64,000 nt of DNA from NCBI GenBank assembly GCA_023055505.1, contig JALIRH010000003.1, forward strand, positions 34,412,842 through 34,476,841, given 5' to 3'. This document shows, piece after piece, positions 37,110-47,890 of this stretch. The stretch comes from Callipepla californica brunnescens (taxonomy: Eukaryota > Chordata > Aves > Galliformes > Odontophoridae). The first letter of the stretch is position 1. The number at the start of each line of letters is the position of its first letter. The position numbers were made by a program, and so were the translations under genes. The notes under the pieces are model-generated. The model did not search any database. It saw only the letters and a list, made by a program, of their open reading frames with translations, and had not been told where the DNA came from.

Positions 37110-38984
37110 GGTATTCTAGCTTTCCTATGTAGTAATGCTAGTGTAGTAGTGTAGCAGTCATTGTAGTAATGCTACTTTGTGCACACCAAAAAAGACTAAA
37201 TATGGGTCATGATATCTAGGTGATAGGAAAAAGCCCCTTTCTGGGAATTAAACGGGAAACAGTGACACATCAAATCAGGGCTCTTAAATGTAAAAATGCA
37301 TTAACACAGCTCTGCATACAACATAACAGGGTCCCAAGCAAAGCAGAGACTCTAATTTTGCCTCATGAAGCAGAATTAACTTGATTTCATACCTCTTCCA
37401 CAGTAGGATGATTTCACTCAAATAGTGGCTTTGATTATTTTGGTTCTTCACTGATGCCTGTTCCTAACTGATTTTATCTGACTACAGGCGCTTTAAGGAG
37501 CTAAGTATTTTAGAGTCAGAGCTGCTGACCCTATAAAGATGAAGGAATTACCACTGGTGCTGGCAGATGTTCAGGTCTGCATATAGCCCTGAACAGACAG
37601 TGTTTCCTACTTCTTTTAGTAGTAAGCGTAGCTTATTATGCTTGGGCACAACAGTACAGCAGGATTTGGTACCACACAAGAGCATGGACTGAGCTAAGAA
37701 TTATTGTAAGCTTCTCTGTAGCCTGGCACACAGCAGGGCTTTGTTCCATCTGCAGGCAATGATCTCCAGTACGATCTCTAACCTCAGGAACAGCAGTAGA
37801 GAAGTCCTCAAGACAAATAAAAGCTAGAAAAGGAGAAAACTGGGAAAAGGGAGAGCAGGGCAGCTGAATATGGACTGCTGCTAGCAGTTGCTACAGTTGA
37901 GTGGGGCTGCTGTACCTGCAACCCTCACTGTAATTGTTTATTGTGTATGGGAGCCCCCATGGTCTGGCTTTGTTCTAGGTTATTTCTCAGGCAGCTACAG
38001 ACAACTGTGTTCACGTAACAGTGCTTAAACCTTTAATGCTTCACCTCCAACCGAATTCACCACTGAAGCTATTATTGCCTGAGCATCTGGCTCCTAGAAA
38101 AGACAGACTATAGCGTAACAGGAGAGATGAACAGTTATTATCAGCCTGTCATCTCCAGTGCCAGTGCTGACATCAAGATTATTCTGGCCTCAGGGAGCAC
38201 AGGGAGGTAAGGGATTTCAAAGTGAAGGGACAAGTACAAAGATAAAAGGCACGTAAAGCTGGCTTTGTACCTTCCTACTTCCACCCAGCTGAAATACAAT
38301 GGCTGGGTGATTGAATTGGAAAAATCACAGGTGCAAGAGGGAAATGTTATGCCCAAGCACAGAACAGTTCAAGTCTGGACTTGCGGAGCTGAAGGGAAAG
38401 CAACATGCCCTGAGTAATGTTTCCTTGTAACATAATGCCATCTGCTGGGACTTGCTATTAACAGATGAGGTAGTTCAAATGAACTTGGGATAAATGAGTC
38501 CACAGGGCTAGAAGGCATGCTGCCTCACAGACAGGTTAGCACAGACAGAATACAATCATGCTGTCAGCTAGCAGCAATGTTTGCATGAAATAGAAGCAAT
38601 TTTTAGACATTTTTGACTTTTTACTGCCTAATATTTTCCACTGAGTATTACATCCTACACTTGCTCATGCTGGCTGTTACTGCTGTAAGCTTCTCTCTCT
38701 GGAGTGAAAAACTGAAGCTGTTGTGTCGTGACAGGGTAAATGAAGCTTGCATGGCTATCCTGCATCAAGTGCAGCAGGTTGCCTAACAACCTGCTTCCCC
38801 AAGGACTAACAGAGTCAAAAATAGAAAGAGACCTCAGCACCTGCATTCAAGATTGCTTCTTGAGTGCAAAAACTGCCTGCCACACAAGAAAATGGACGGG
38901 TGCATGGCTTTGTCATTGTTGATGCCTTCCCAGAACAAGGCAGTGGACATACTGTAGTGATTTTTCCATACTTCTAGCTATGTA
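37110..38984. other. No gene seen
   Basis: AT-rich single-copy sequence. Short frames at 38141-38356 and 38655-38922 are not supported by splice sites or similarity. Confidence 0.4.
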
Positions 38985-39405
38985 CAGAGAGCACATAGTG
39001 AAGGGTCTGTAGGGCAAGGTGTGTGAAGAGCAGCTGAAGTCCCTGGGTTTGCTCAGCGCAGAGCACAGGAGCTGAGAGGAGGCCTCGAGGCAGTTGCAAC
39101 TCTGCACAGGAAGTGGACGGGTAGTGCGGAGCTCTGCTCTGGTGATGGTGACAGGGCCCAAGAGAATGAATGGAGCTGTGTCCAGGGAGGATCAGGTAGG
39201 GGTTAGGGACAGGTTCTGCACCAGAGGGTGTCAGGCACTGTGAACAGGCTGCCCAGGGCAGTGGTCATGGCACTAAGCTGATGTAGTTCAAGGAGTGTTT
39301 GCACCATGCTTATAGACATTGGCTTGGGATGTTGGGTGGTCATGTATGCAGCCAGGAGGGACTTGATAACCCCTTCCAACTCCAGATATTCTGTGACTCT
39401 ATTCT
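38985..39405 (+). mobile_element. CR1 LINE, 3' fragment
   Basis: 'ggcaaggtgtgtgaagagca', 'gaggaggcctcgaggcagtt' and 'gaacaggctgcccagggca', then the CR1 end 'acttgataaccccttccaac' and 'tccagatattctgtgactct'. Plus orientation, diverged from the copies at 18 and 43 kb. Confidence 0.85.
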
Positions 39406-42400
39406 ACAAACTGTGTTTCATGATAACAAACTGGGAGGAGAGACCCTAAATACAGGATTGTATTTTTCTAATTTTAGTTATTTTCATTGTTGGGGATGTG
39501 TGATTTTAGGCAACCTGGATGTTTAGGGTTCTGGCCTTTTTTGTTTTGCCTTGTTTTGTTTATTCAGTGCCCAACTGTTGGAGGTTGCTGACTGATTTGT
39601 GCTGCTGCAAATTAGCTTTGAGACCCGGTTTGTGCCCCATTTCTTGCATGTGCTACTTACACAGTGATAAATAGACTGGAAGTTCCTCTTCAGTTGGGCA
39701 CATCATGCTGGATCTTGTCTGAGAACAGCAGCTTGGGAAGGCAACCTTTAATGGCTTGACTAGCATCTTTACTGCTTTTAAATGAACATGTGTTGGCTGG
39801 AAAAACATTCAAAGTTTTGTTTCATGTGTTTTGGTAGCAAGCATCTTTGAAATCATGCATTCAAGTCCTCCTGTATTTCCAGTACCTGCTACAGTGAGAT
39901 GTACAAATATGGCTTGAAACTGTAGGGGATATGCTGAGATAAATGTTTTTTGACAATGGTCCTTGGGGAAGGAATTATCTTGCTTTGAACACCTCTGTAA
40001 TACCTTCTTTTTCCTATTTTTGAATATTCTTTTACATCTGTGTGTCCCTTGAGAATCACATTAGTGGGATCTGAGTGCCACAGAATGCTCAAGAGGCATT
40101 AGCTTAACTACAAAAAGGTGTGTGAATAGTCTGAAGTGTCCCTCAGAAGCTTCAGGCTCACAGACTGGGCTTTGAATCCTATTCTTGACACATGAAGCCT
40201 AACGTACATAAGATTTATATGAAGTATGTTCTGGAAAAGATTGTTTCAGTTCTGTAATGGATGTGTTAACTTTGGCTGTGAAGGTGATAGATCTTAAAAT
40301 GAAACTTGTGCTGACTGTGCTACTTTCTTGGCCTGAAAATTCTTTTTACCTTGAAAATCCCATGGGAAACATGTACTTTAGTGACTTGTCATGCTGAATG
40401 CTTCAGGTTGATTAGATTTATTGTTTCAGGAGGGCTAATAGGTAGTGTGATGACAACCTTATTGAGGTTGAAATGGTCAAGAAAGAAAATACTTCCTCAG
40501 CATCTTATCTGGACTGTCTATGTTTCTGTGACATGGATACGTTGTCCCTATAGGTACTTTTGAATCCTTCTATCCTCACAAATGTTAAGAGACTTGCTGA
40601 AATTACTTCCAGAGATCTGATGTTGAACAGATCCAAAATACTCTTTAACCCGTGACAGTATTCAGTGTAAGATTATTGAAGGCATGACTACATCTGGCTC
40701 GTGAAGAAAGAATCTATGTATAGGAATAAAACTGAGGCTTTTTTTTTTTTTTTTTGCTCTATAATGATTATTCATTCTAGCATCTACCAAACACCTAGCT
40801 CCTGCCCAAGTAAAGATATTTTGAGTATGCTAATACACTGGCAGTTGGGTTTACTTGCTTGGAATGCTCCTCGTTTTTTTTGATCGCAGTGCATGATGAA
40901 AGTGTACCTTGTTCACTTTTGGTTTGTGACCATGCAGAGACAAAGCAATTAATAAAAGAAATTTCCTTGTCCTCTCTTTAGCAAACAGTCAATGTTAACA
41001 TTTGTCAGTGTGTGAAACTGCATTTATAAGTGTTATTTTTCTTCAATTTTATGACCTCTGGTTAAGGTTTCCAAGTCCTAGGTAAGAACTTTGCATATTT
41101 TTCCTTTAATTATGTTGGCTACTGTCAAGTATGGTGGGTGGCTGCGAGGAGCAGGGCCTACTATTCGGGTGTCTCCCTCTAAGCTAGTAAACATATTTTT
41201 CTGGTATTTGGGAATGTTTACTGTTTTCCTCACGTCTTTAGCACACTTCCCTACTTCATTTAGGCAGTTCTGGCAAACAGTAGGGTAAAATGTATTGAAG
41301 TGTAAGGGTAGGAAAAAATTTTATTTGTGTGCTGTTACTTGTTGTCAGAAGTAACTCTAGAACCTTAGAAATCTAGTCATATCTCTGAGCTCAGCTAAAT
41401 TAGGGTTTAAGCTAAGCTGTTTTACATGCCCTGAAACAGTTCTGACATAACCGCAAGGGCACTGTTGAGGGCTGAAGACACGAAGGTTTTACACCCCGTA
41501 TAATTTTTTTGTTATAGAAGCAGTTTGCTGCAAGATCCTCAGAATCCCTAGCACACCACTTTGAAAACACCTAGGAAGTCCTCTTGGTTTGGTTTGGTTT
41601 TCTTTTGTTGTGTGTGTGTGTCCCTCCAGCTCTTAGGTTTCATTAGGGAGGAACAGTTTAGTCATTGCTGCACACTCGCTATCATCTCAAACTAGGTGCT
41701 CTTAGAAGACTGATCTAGAAAGGGTGCTCCCATTGCACCAAGTATGCATGGCTCCCTGCAGAACACAGCTCTAACTGCTCCTTAATGATGGGCTGGAAGG
41801 TTACATTGCCTCTTCCCTCAGCACTGTAATTAAGAACCTGTTTTCCAGAGCATTAGCAAGAGAGGAGACCTAGGTCCTTGCTTGTGAAATCTCAAATTAC
41901 ATCTTTTGCCTTCCAGCTATGGCTGGACTCCCAAGTCTGTGCATTATGAAGACAGATCAGGTTTGTGTTCATTCTTCACCAAGATGGGAAAGGAGGCAAT
42001 CTTTTGAGACCCTTAGCATGATGCATTTGTTATCTTCTTGGTAGCATCTATACTCGTCTTTAGGAGGCAGCCACGCAAAAATACCAATCTTTGACTGTAT
42101 GATATGCAAATCACTTGGATAAAGGGCAGGTAGTCAGCCTTAACTGCAGTATCTGTTACTTTTGGCATTCATTTCTTGCAGTTAGCTGTTAAACAACAGC
42201 TGTCCCATTTTAATGAGCTTTAAAAAAAAAAAATAGCACAGCATCTCATTATTTCTGCCTTTCCTAATAGGCCCATTTTAGAGGCCTTCAGTTAGCAGTT
42301 CTTGTGATTTATGCCAAGCAGAATTCATTTCCATGACTATTAGGATCATTTGCAGAGTGTTACATATAACACAGCATCCATTTGCTGTGAACCCCCTCTG

Positions 42401-43599
42401 ACAACTCATTTTTCTGTTGGCGGTGGCTTGTATCACAGAAGCACTGTGACCATCTGCGGATCTCCCTGCATCTGTGTGTACAGAAATACTGTATAAAACC
42501 TAAAAGGTTAAATGAAAAGGTCTACTGCCATATAAAACCTCCTAACTCTTTTGAGCAGATCTGTACTTTTAAATGTGCTATGTTCCATTTGAAATTGCAC
42601 AATGGAAGAAAACCTCATTTTGCCCTCTGTAGGACATGCATATGTAAATCCCAAACCAAAAGGCATTTCACATGCTTGAGGAGGATGAAATATGTGTCTG
42701 CTGCTCTGTGCAGACTTTAACCAGACTAACCATTACTTAGAAGTTAGACACACTGAATTTAAGCAGAGCCATGACCCCAAGTCAACAGAGGCAGTAACAA
42801 GGAGGTGACTAGAGTCACTATAGTAACTAAAAACTCAGGCTGAACATTCTACTTAATAAAGCAAATACACTTTAGTATCTATTGTAGCTGTTAAGGTAAA
42901 GGAAGGAGTCCTGAATTCTGACCCTGCACATATGAATTACAGGCACTTGCTTTTGATTGTATTTTTGATTGTATTGTAAGAGTATCATGCTTTAGATAAC
43001 CTGTTAGGAGCTCTTCCAGACTTCTAATTTTATCCCCCATATCACTGGGACTGAATGCATGGCACAGATGTTTAGGTGTAAATGATATATGATGTTATCT
43101 TAGCCAACAAAGGACTTTTCTGTAAGTATTTTTCCCATGTTTTGTTCACCTTGCACTGTGTTCCTCTAGAGCCTTCTGCTTGTTGCAACAGCTCTCACCA
43201 ACACCAGCTTTTCATTTCACTTTCTTTCCCATGAATTAATCTGTTGCCCAGAGCTATAACCTGAACACATCTGGGGTCTGAAATGAGTTCTAAAATTAAA
43301 TCCCTGCAGAGAAGCTGCATTTGTTCTTTTCCAAATAACTTAAAAATGTATATATCCTTCCAGAAACAAAGGAATTACAGAGAAACTGATGCTGCTATTC
43401 CTCGAGAAGGGGACAGCAGAGGAGACAAATGCTGCTTTGTACTGCATGAGACCTTGGTGCAAAAGGCAAAGGACTGTACCTGGCTTTGTACTTCCCAGTT
43501 AAATTCAATGGGAGTGTGAGAGTCAAGCTGCGTGGTGTGGTTGACATGCTCAAAAGATGATATGTCAGTCAGAGAGACCAAGACAGTCTGTGCAGTGGG
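39406..43599. other. Intergenic, no gene seen
   Basis: Over 4 kb of AT-rich sequence without recognisable repeats. Homopolymer runs lie at 40738-40755 (T) and 42221-42233 (A), and a short TG repeat near 41610. Confidence 0.45.
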
Positions 43600-44360
43600 C
43601 CTGAACGAACCTCAGGAGGTTCAACAAATCCAAGTGCAAGGTCTTGCACCTGGGTTGTGGCAATGCTGACTGTCAATACAAGCTGAGGGTCGTAAGGATA
43701 GAGCACAGCCCTGTAAAAAGGATTTGGGGATACTGGTAAATGGCAGTTTGGACATGAACCAGCAATGTACCCTCACAGCTCAGAAAGCCAATTGAATCCT
43801 GGGCTGTATCTTGTGTGAACAGCAGCTCAAGGGAGGTGATCCTGCCCCTCTGCTCTCCGCTGATAAGACCTCACCTGGAGTACTGTGTCAAGATGTGGAG
43901 TCCTCAGTAGAGGAGAGAAATGGACCTGTTGGAAAGTGTCCAGAGGAAGGACACAAACATGATCCAAGGGATGGAACACCTCTCCTGTGAGGTCCAACTG
44001 AGAGAGCTGGGGTTCTGGGGAGACCTGAGAGCTGCCTTTCAGTATCTAAAGGGGGCTATAGGAAGGAAGAGGACAGACTCTTCAGTAGGGTTTGTGGTAA
44101 TGGGGCAAGAGGGAATGGTTTCAAGCTAAGGAAGGGGAGATCTAGCCTGGATAGAAGGGAGAAGTCTCTTACAGTGAGTATGGTGGTGCACTGAGACTGG
44201 CTGCCCAGATGTGGATGCTCCATCCTTGGAGACACACAAGGTAGGCTGGATGGGACTCTGAGCAGCTTGGTGCAGTTGTTGGTGTCCCTGTTTGTTGCAG
44301 AGGAGTTGGACCAGATGACCAGTAAGGGTCCTCTTTAACTGGAATGATTTTATGACTCCA
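43600..44360 (+). mobile_element. CR1 LINE, 3' part of ORF2 and tail
   Basis: Begins 'cctcaggaggttcaacaaat' and 'ccaagtgcaaggtcttgcac'. Includes decayed ORF2 (MDLLESVQRKDTNMIQGMEH with several frame breaks). Ends with 'ggaccagatgaccagtaagg', 'gtcctctttaactggaatga' and 'ttttatgactcc'. Plus orientation, heavily diverged. Confidence 0.92.
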
Positions 44361-44734
44361 AGTGACCACTGCCATTTTCCTTGTGCAATCAACCAGAATG
44401 TTTTTTTACAATTGTACTTCAAATCCTAGGGTCTTTCATTGAATGGACATACTACAGAGATGCGCATACCTGCCTGGCAGACTGCACATGCTGCCCTCTG
44501 CATGGCAATAACCCTGCTGCAGGATGAGCAATTCTGTTTCTACTGTACATTTCTGCTAGAAAAAAACATTTTTCAGTCGCTTGGCAGGGGAAGCAGTGGC
44601 CAGCAAAACGTGAGATCATCCTATATTTTACTCCAGCTTAAGCTGCACTACACTGAGAAGCTGCATCTTTAGACAGGAGAAGAAAACAAAAAGCAAAGCA
44701 AACCACTCCTTCCCAGAGCTCTATATCGGCCACT

Positions 44735-44890
44735 GTAAAACACGCACGTGTGACCAGGGCGCAGCCACGCGCGTCGGCCGCCATTTCAGCACCCACGGGC
44801 CGGGCAGCGCCGGGCCGGCTGCACAACATGGCGGCCGGCCATGTGCTGTTGCGGCCACGGAAGCTCGGCGGGCTGGGTTGGACGAGTAAG
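44735..44890. promoter_or_regulatory. Small CpG island, probable (bi)directional promoter with two YY1-like sites
   Basis: A GC- and CpG-rich patch in AT-rich surroundings. Two ATGGCGGCC cores face opposite ways: the minus-strand one at about 44777-44785 and the plus-strand one at 44828-44836 (AACATGGCGGCC). This core is the classical YY1 site that often sits just downstream of a transcription start. An E-box-like CACGTG lies near 44747. No TATA box seen. Confidence 0.7.
44828..44885 (+). CDS. Candidate first coding exon, unrecognised
   Basis: An ATG in strong Kozak context (CACAACATGG) opens 19 codons (MAAGHVLLRPRKLGGLGWT) and ends at a consensus donor, GGACGA|GTAAGTG, in phase 1. The Arg/Lys/Leu-rich, acid-free start could be a mitochondrial presequence, but I recognise no protein. 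An in-frame ATG lies further up at 44750. The transcript might equally be noncoding. The next exon-like block on this strand that I can see is at 54915-55058. Confidence 0.4.
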
Positions 44891-45244
44891 TGTGTTGCTT
44901 TCCATCCATGGTGCGGCGCTAGATGGGGCCTGGTTTCTGTTTGTAGGCTTTCGTTTTGTTCTTTTTTTTTTGTCCATGCTGTGGGGCAGAGGCAGCAGAT
45001 GCCTCAAGGGGCTTCTGTTTCACTCAGGGCCTCGATAACTTGTGCTCATTTGGTGCAGCAAGTGATAAACAGGCGAAACCTTGGGAGTGAGCTGCTCATT
45101 TAGTGCTGTAATTAAGTGTGCTGGTGGTATAGTGAGGTCGTCATTTAGGACGCAAAATAGTTTCAAGAGTATTGCAGATTTCTGTGGGACTAAATGGAAT
45201 GGAAATGAATGTTATTTTAACTGAAGTTACTGGACCCCTGAAAT
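44891..45244. other. Presumed first intron, no feature
   Basis: Composition returns to AT-rich; nothing else seen. Confidence 0.3.
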
Positions 45245-45765
45245 TGGAGTGTGACCGTCCAACCTTTGGCTGCCTGGACCAGTTGTCTGAAGAGGAGTTG
45301 TCCTGGGCCACATATAAAGTATATCATATAAATATTGCATATGAGTAATAAAACTTGTTTTATTTCTTAACATTTTTTATTAAAACAAAAGAGAGCAACA
45401 ACACCATAGCACAGGTGGGATATGTGACCATGTTTGTGTGAATCTAACACATCAGTATCTGGTTCACTGGCAGTGGCTGCAGTTCTTACTGAGCTCTGAA
45501 GGCGTTCATCAGATTTTTGATGAAATTTTACTGTTCCTGTGCTTCATCGTTGAAAAGAGTTGTTGACAAATGTATGTACTGCCTGACAGTGATGACAGGA
45601 ATAAGGCGTGAGGGTGAAATAAGGGATATGTTTCTTTGGTAAGAAATGGCTTATGAAAGGCTGTTGAAGAGACACTGTCATGCTTTTGAGTTGAACATCT
45701 GATGGCAACTCTTCACATTCTGTTTGAAAAATTGCAGATAATTAATGTTGACTGAAAATGGGGTT
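45245..45765 (-). mobile_element. Decayed hAT (Charlie-like) DNA transposon, second copy
   Basis: Left edge 'gtccaacctttggctgcctg' followed by 'ctgggccacatataaag' is a typical hAT terminal sequence. The minus strand near 45556-45520 reads LFSTMKHRNSKIS, the start of the hATC dimerisation domain, before a frame break. The interval 45390-45760 aligns closely with 11520-11870 (for example 'catcagtatctggttcactg' in both). Both copies are dead and of the same family. Confidence 0.68.
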
Positions 45766-47149
45766 GCAAATATATATTTAAAAATTTATATATTATATTT
45801 GGTGTCACTAGTTTTGTTACCTTCATTTTACCAATGCAGTAGTTTTGCAAACATTGAACCAACATAACGCTTCAGTTTTAGGAGCAAGAAGCTGTATCAG
45901 TCTTTGCACTAGAGCCAGTGATTGATCTCTGCACAAGAACAAGGTTAGATTGCTGTTGCCAAGCTTCAGAGTAGTGCTTGTGATGATTTTCTCACTTCAC
46001 AGTGGTTGTGGACTGGTAATTTCCAGGGGTAGGAACTTGTGCTGCTCTCTTCCGAGGTGCTACTGAGATACAGTGGTAGTGATCTGATTGGTAGCTAAAC
46101 TGCATGCAGGTTTTGGTCTTTGCTTCGTAGTAATGCAGGTGATTCAGTATTTTGTCATTGACCACAAGCAGTATAACCTGGCATTTAGCCCTTCGGTTGT
46201 CACGGGAGAGTTAGCTGTGTATTATTTCAAATAGTCATTTTGTGAGACTGTTGGGTTTTTTTGTTTTGTTTTGGTTTGGTTGTTTTTGTGGGTTTGGGGG
46301 TCAGTTGAGATGATAAAGTTGTTTTATGGAAACATGCAAGGGAGTGGGGGCCAATGCCACATGGACTACTTTTCAGCCTTATTTTCTTTTGTTGTGTGTG
46401 TATATGTATGTATGTGTATACAGATATATGCGCACACACGTGGGTATACACACACATGTATGCAGGCGTATTCATCCTGGTAGTCCTCTGTAGCATAGTA
46501 AATATGGTCTGAAAATGTCTCAGTTTGAAACAGGTCTTCATTGCCTTATTGTTAGCAGCCCTAGCCCTAACAATGAGCCTGCAGATGTGTGCTGTTGGTG
46601 GTTGAGCTGCTCAGTGTAGGAGCTGCTGAGTAGATTTCTCATCACTAAAGCTCAGCTGTTACCAAAGATGAAGTGATATGAGTATAGGTGTTGTCAGGCT
46701 TGGTCATAATGTCAGCTGTTCCAAGGTGACAGGTTTCTTTATGTCCAGCTCTTCATTGTTTTACACTGTTATTCCAAGCAAGAAGACAGCCAAAAAAAAA
46801 AAAAAAAAAAGGCAACAAAAAAGGTAATTAAAAGTGTCTTAGCAGGTCTTGTGGGATTGGCATTGGTGCTCTGAAGAGGAGGAAGATAGTCATTCTCTCC
46901 CTTGGAACAAAGTAGAAGACCAAACAGTATGTCAAGGTTACTTGAGTCTAGGCAGTCAGTTGGCAGAAAATTGACACTTATCGCCATTAAAAGCGCAGAG
47001 GAAGTGGAAATGATACTAATCCCTTGATTAGAATTTGTGGTGATGTAAAGTATGGAAGAATATTTTTATGGTAACTGAAAGTACTTAAGTACTTCAGCAT
47101 ACTGGGCTGCTCTGTGAGTACTGGACAAGAAGTCACAGAATGGTAGGAC
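45766..47149. other. No gene seen; GT-rich repeat and poly-A tract
   Basis: A (TG)n/(TATG)n/(CA)n compound microsatellite lies at about 46395-46460 and an A-run at about 46792-46810. The minus-strand frame across the microsatellite is an artefact. Confidence 0.5.
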
Positions 47150-47520
47150 TGTACGCAGAGTGGTGGTCTGTGGCTTAATGTTTGGATGGAGATGGGTGAC
47201 AAGTGGTGTCCCTCAGGGGATCTGTGACACTCTTTCCTATCTTCATCAGTGCCATCAGCAGAGGGATTGAGTGCACGCTCAGCAAGTGTGTGGGAACTGG
47301 TTTCAAACTAAAGGAGGGGAGATTTAGAATAGATAAGTTTTTTGTTTGTTTGTTTGTTTTTTACAGTGGTGAGACACTGAAACTGGTTGCCCAGAGGTGG
47401 TGGATGCCCCGTCCTTGGAGACATTCAGAGTCTGGCTGGATGTGACTGAGCACCCTGATGTAGCTGTAGGTGTCCTCGTTTGTTGCAGGGGAGTTGGACT
47501 AGGTGACCTTTAAAAGGGTC
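47150..47520 (+). mobile_element. CR1 LINE, rearranged 3' fragment
   Basis: Pieces of CR1 in plus orientation: 'ggtgtccctcaggggatctg', 'ggttgcccagaggtggtgga' and 'tgcccc', and the end 'gttggactaggtgaccttta'. A TTTG repeat interrupts it at 47335-47360. The terminal ATTCTATG is missing. Confidence 0.85.
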
Positions 47521-47544
47521 CATGAACCATGGTGGACTTGGTGC

Positions 47545-47890
47545 CATGTCTTTCTGTTCCCCTCTGTGAAAGAGTATGTTGACAGTACACAAGAAGCCCC
47601 TCCCCTGACACAGCTCCATGCCGTTCCCTCGGGCACTGTCACTGTCCCGCAGAGCTGGGTGCTGCCTCTCTGCTCCCTGGGAGAGCTGCAGCCGCCATCA
47701 GGCCTCAGCTTCTCTGCTCTGTGCTGGGCACACCCAGGGACCACACCAGCTCCTCTTACACCTTGCCTTACGGATCCTTCACCATCTTTGTAGCCCTTTT
47801 TTTTCCATATCTTTATATTGTGACAGCCAAACCTGCACCCGGTGCTGGAGGTGAGGCTGCACCAGTGCAGAGGCCTTGTTATTCTTGTTC
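47545..47890 (-). mobile_element. CR1 LINE fragment, inverted
   Basis: 'ggatccttcaccatctttgt' and 'agcccttttttttccatatc', then 'gcacccggtgctggaggtga' and 'ggctgcaccagtgcagag', match the reverse complement of the CR1 region upstream of the 3' tail. It lies almost next to the plus-oriented piece at 47150-47520. Confidence 0.7.

Noticed and set aside
44828..44885. Idea that this first exon is a paralogue of MAP1LC3C exon 1, because both are 58 coding nt ending in phase 1
   Set aside because: Residues do not align beyond two or three chance matches and no LC3-like second exon follows.
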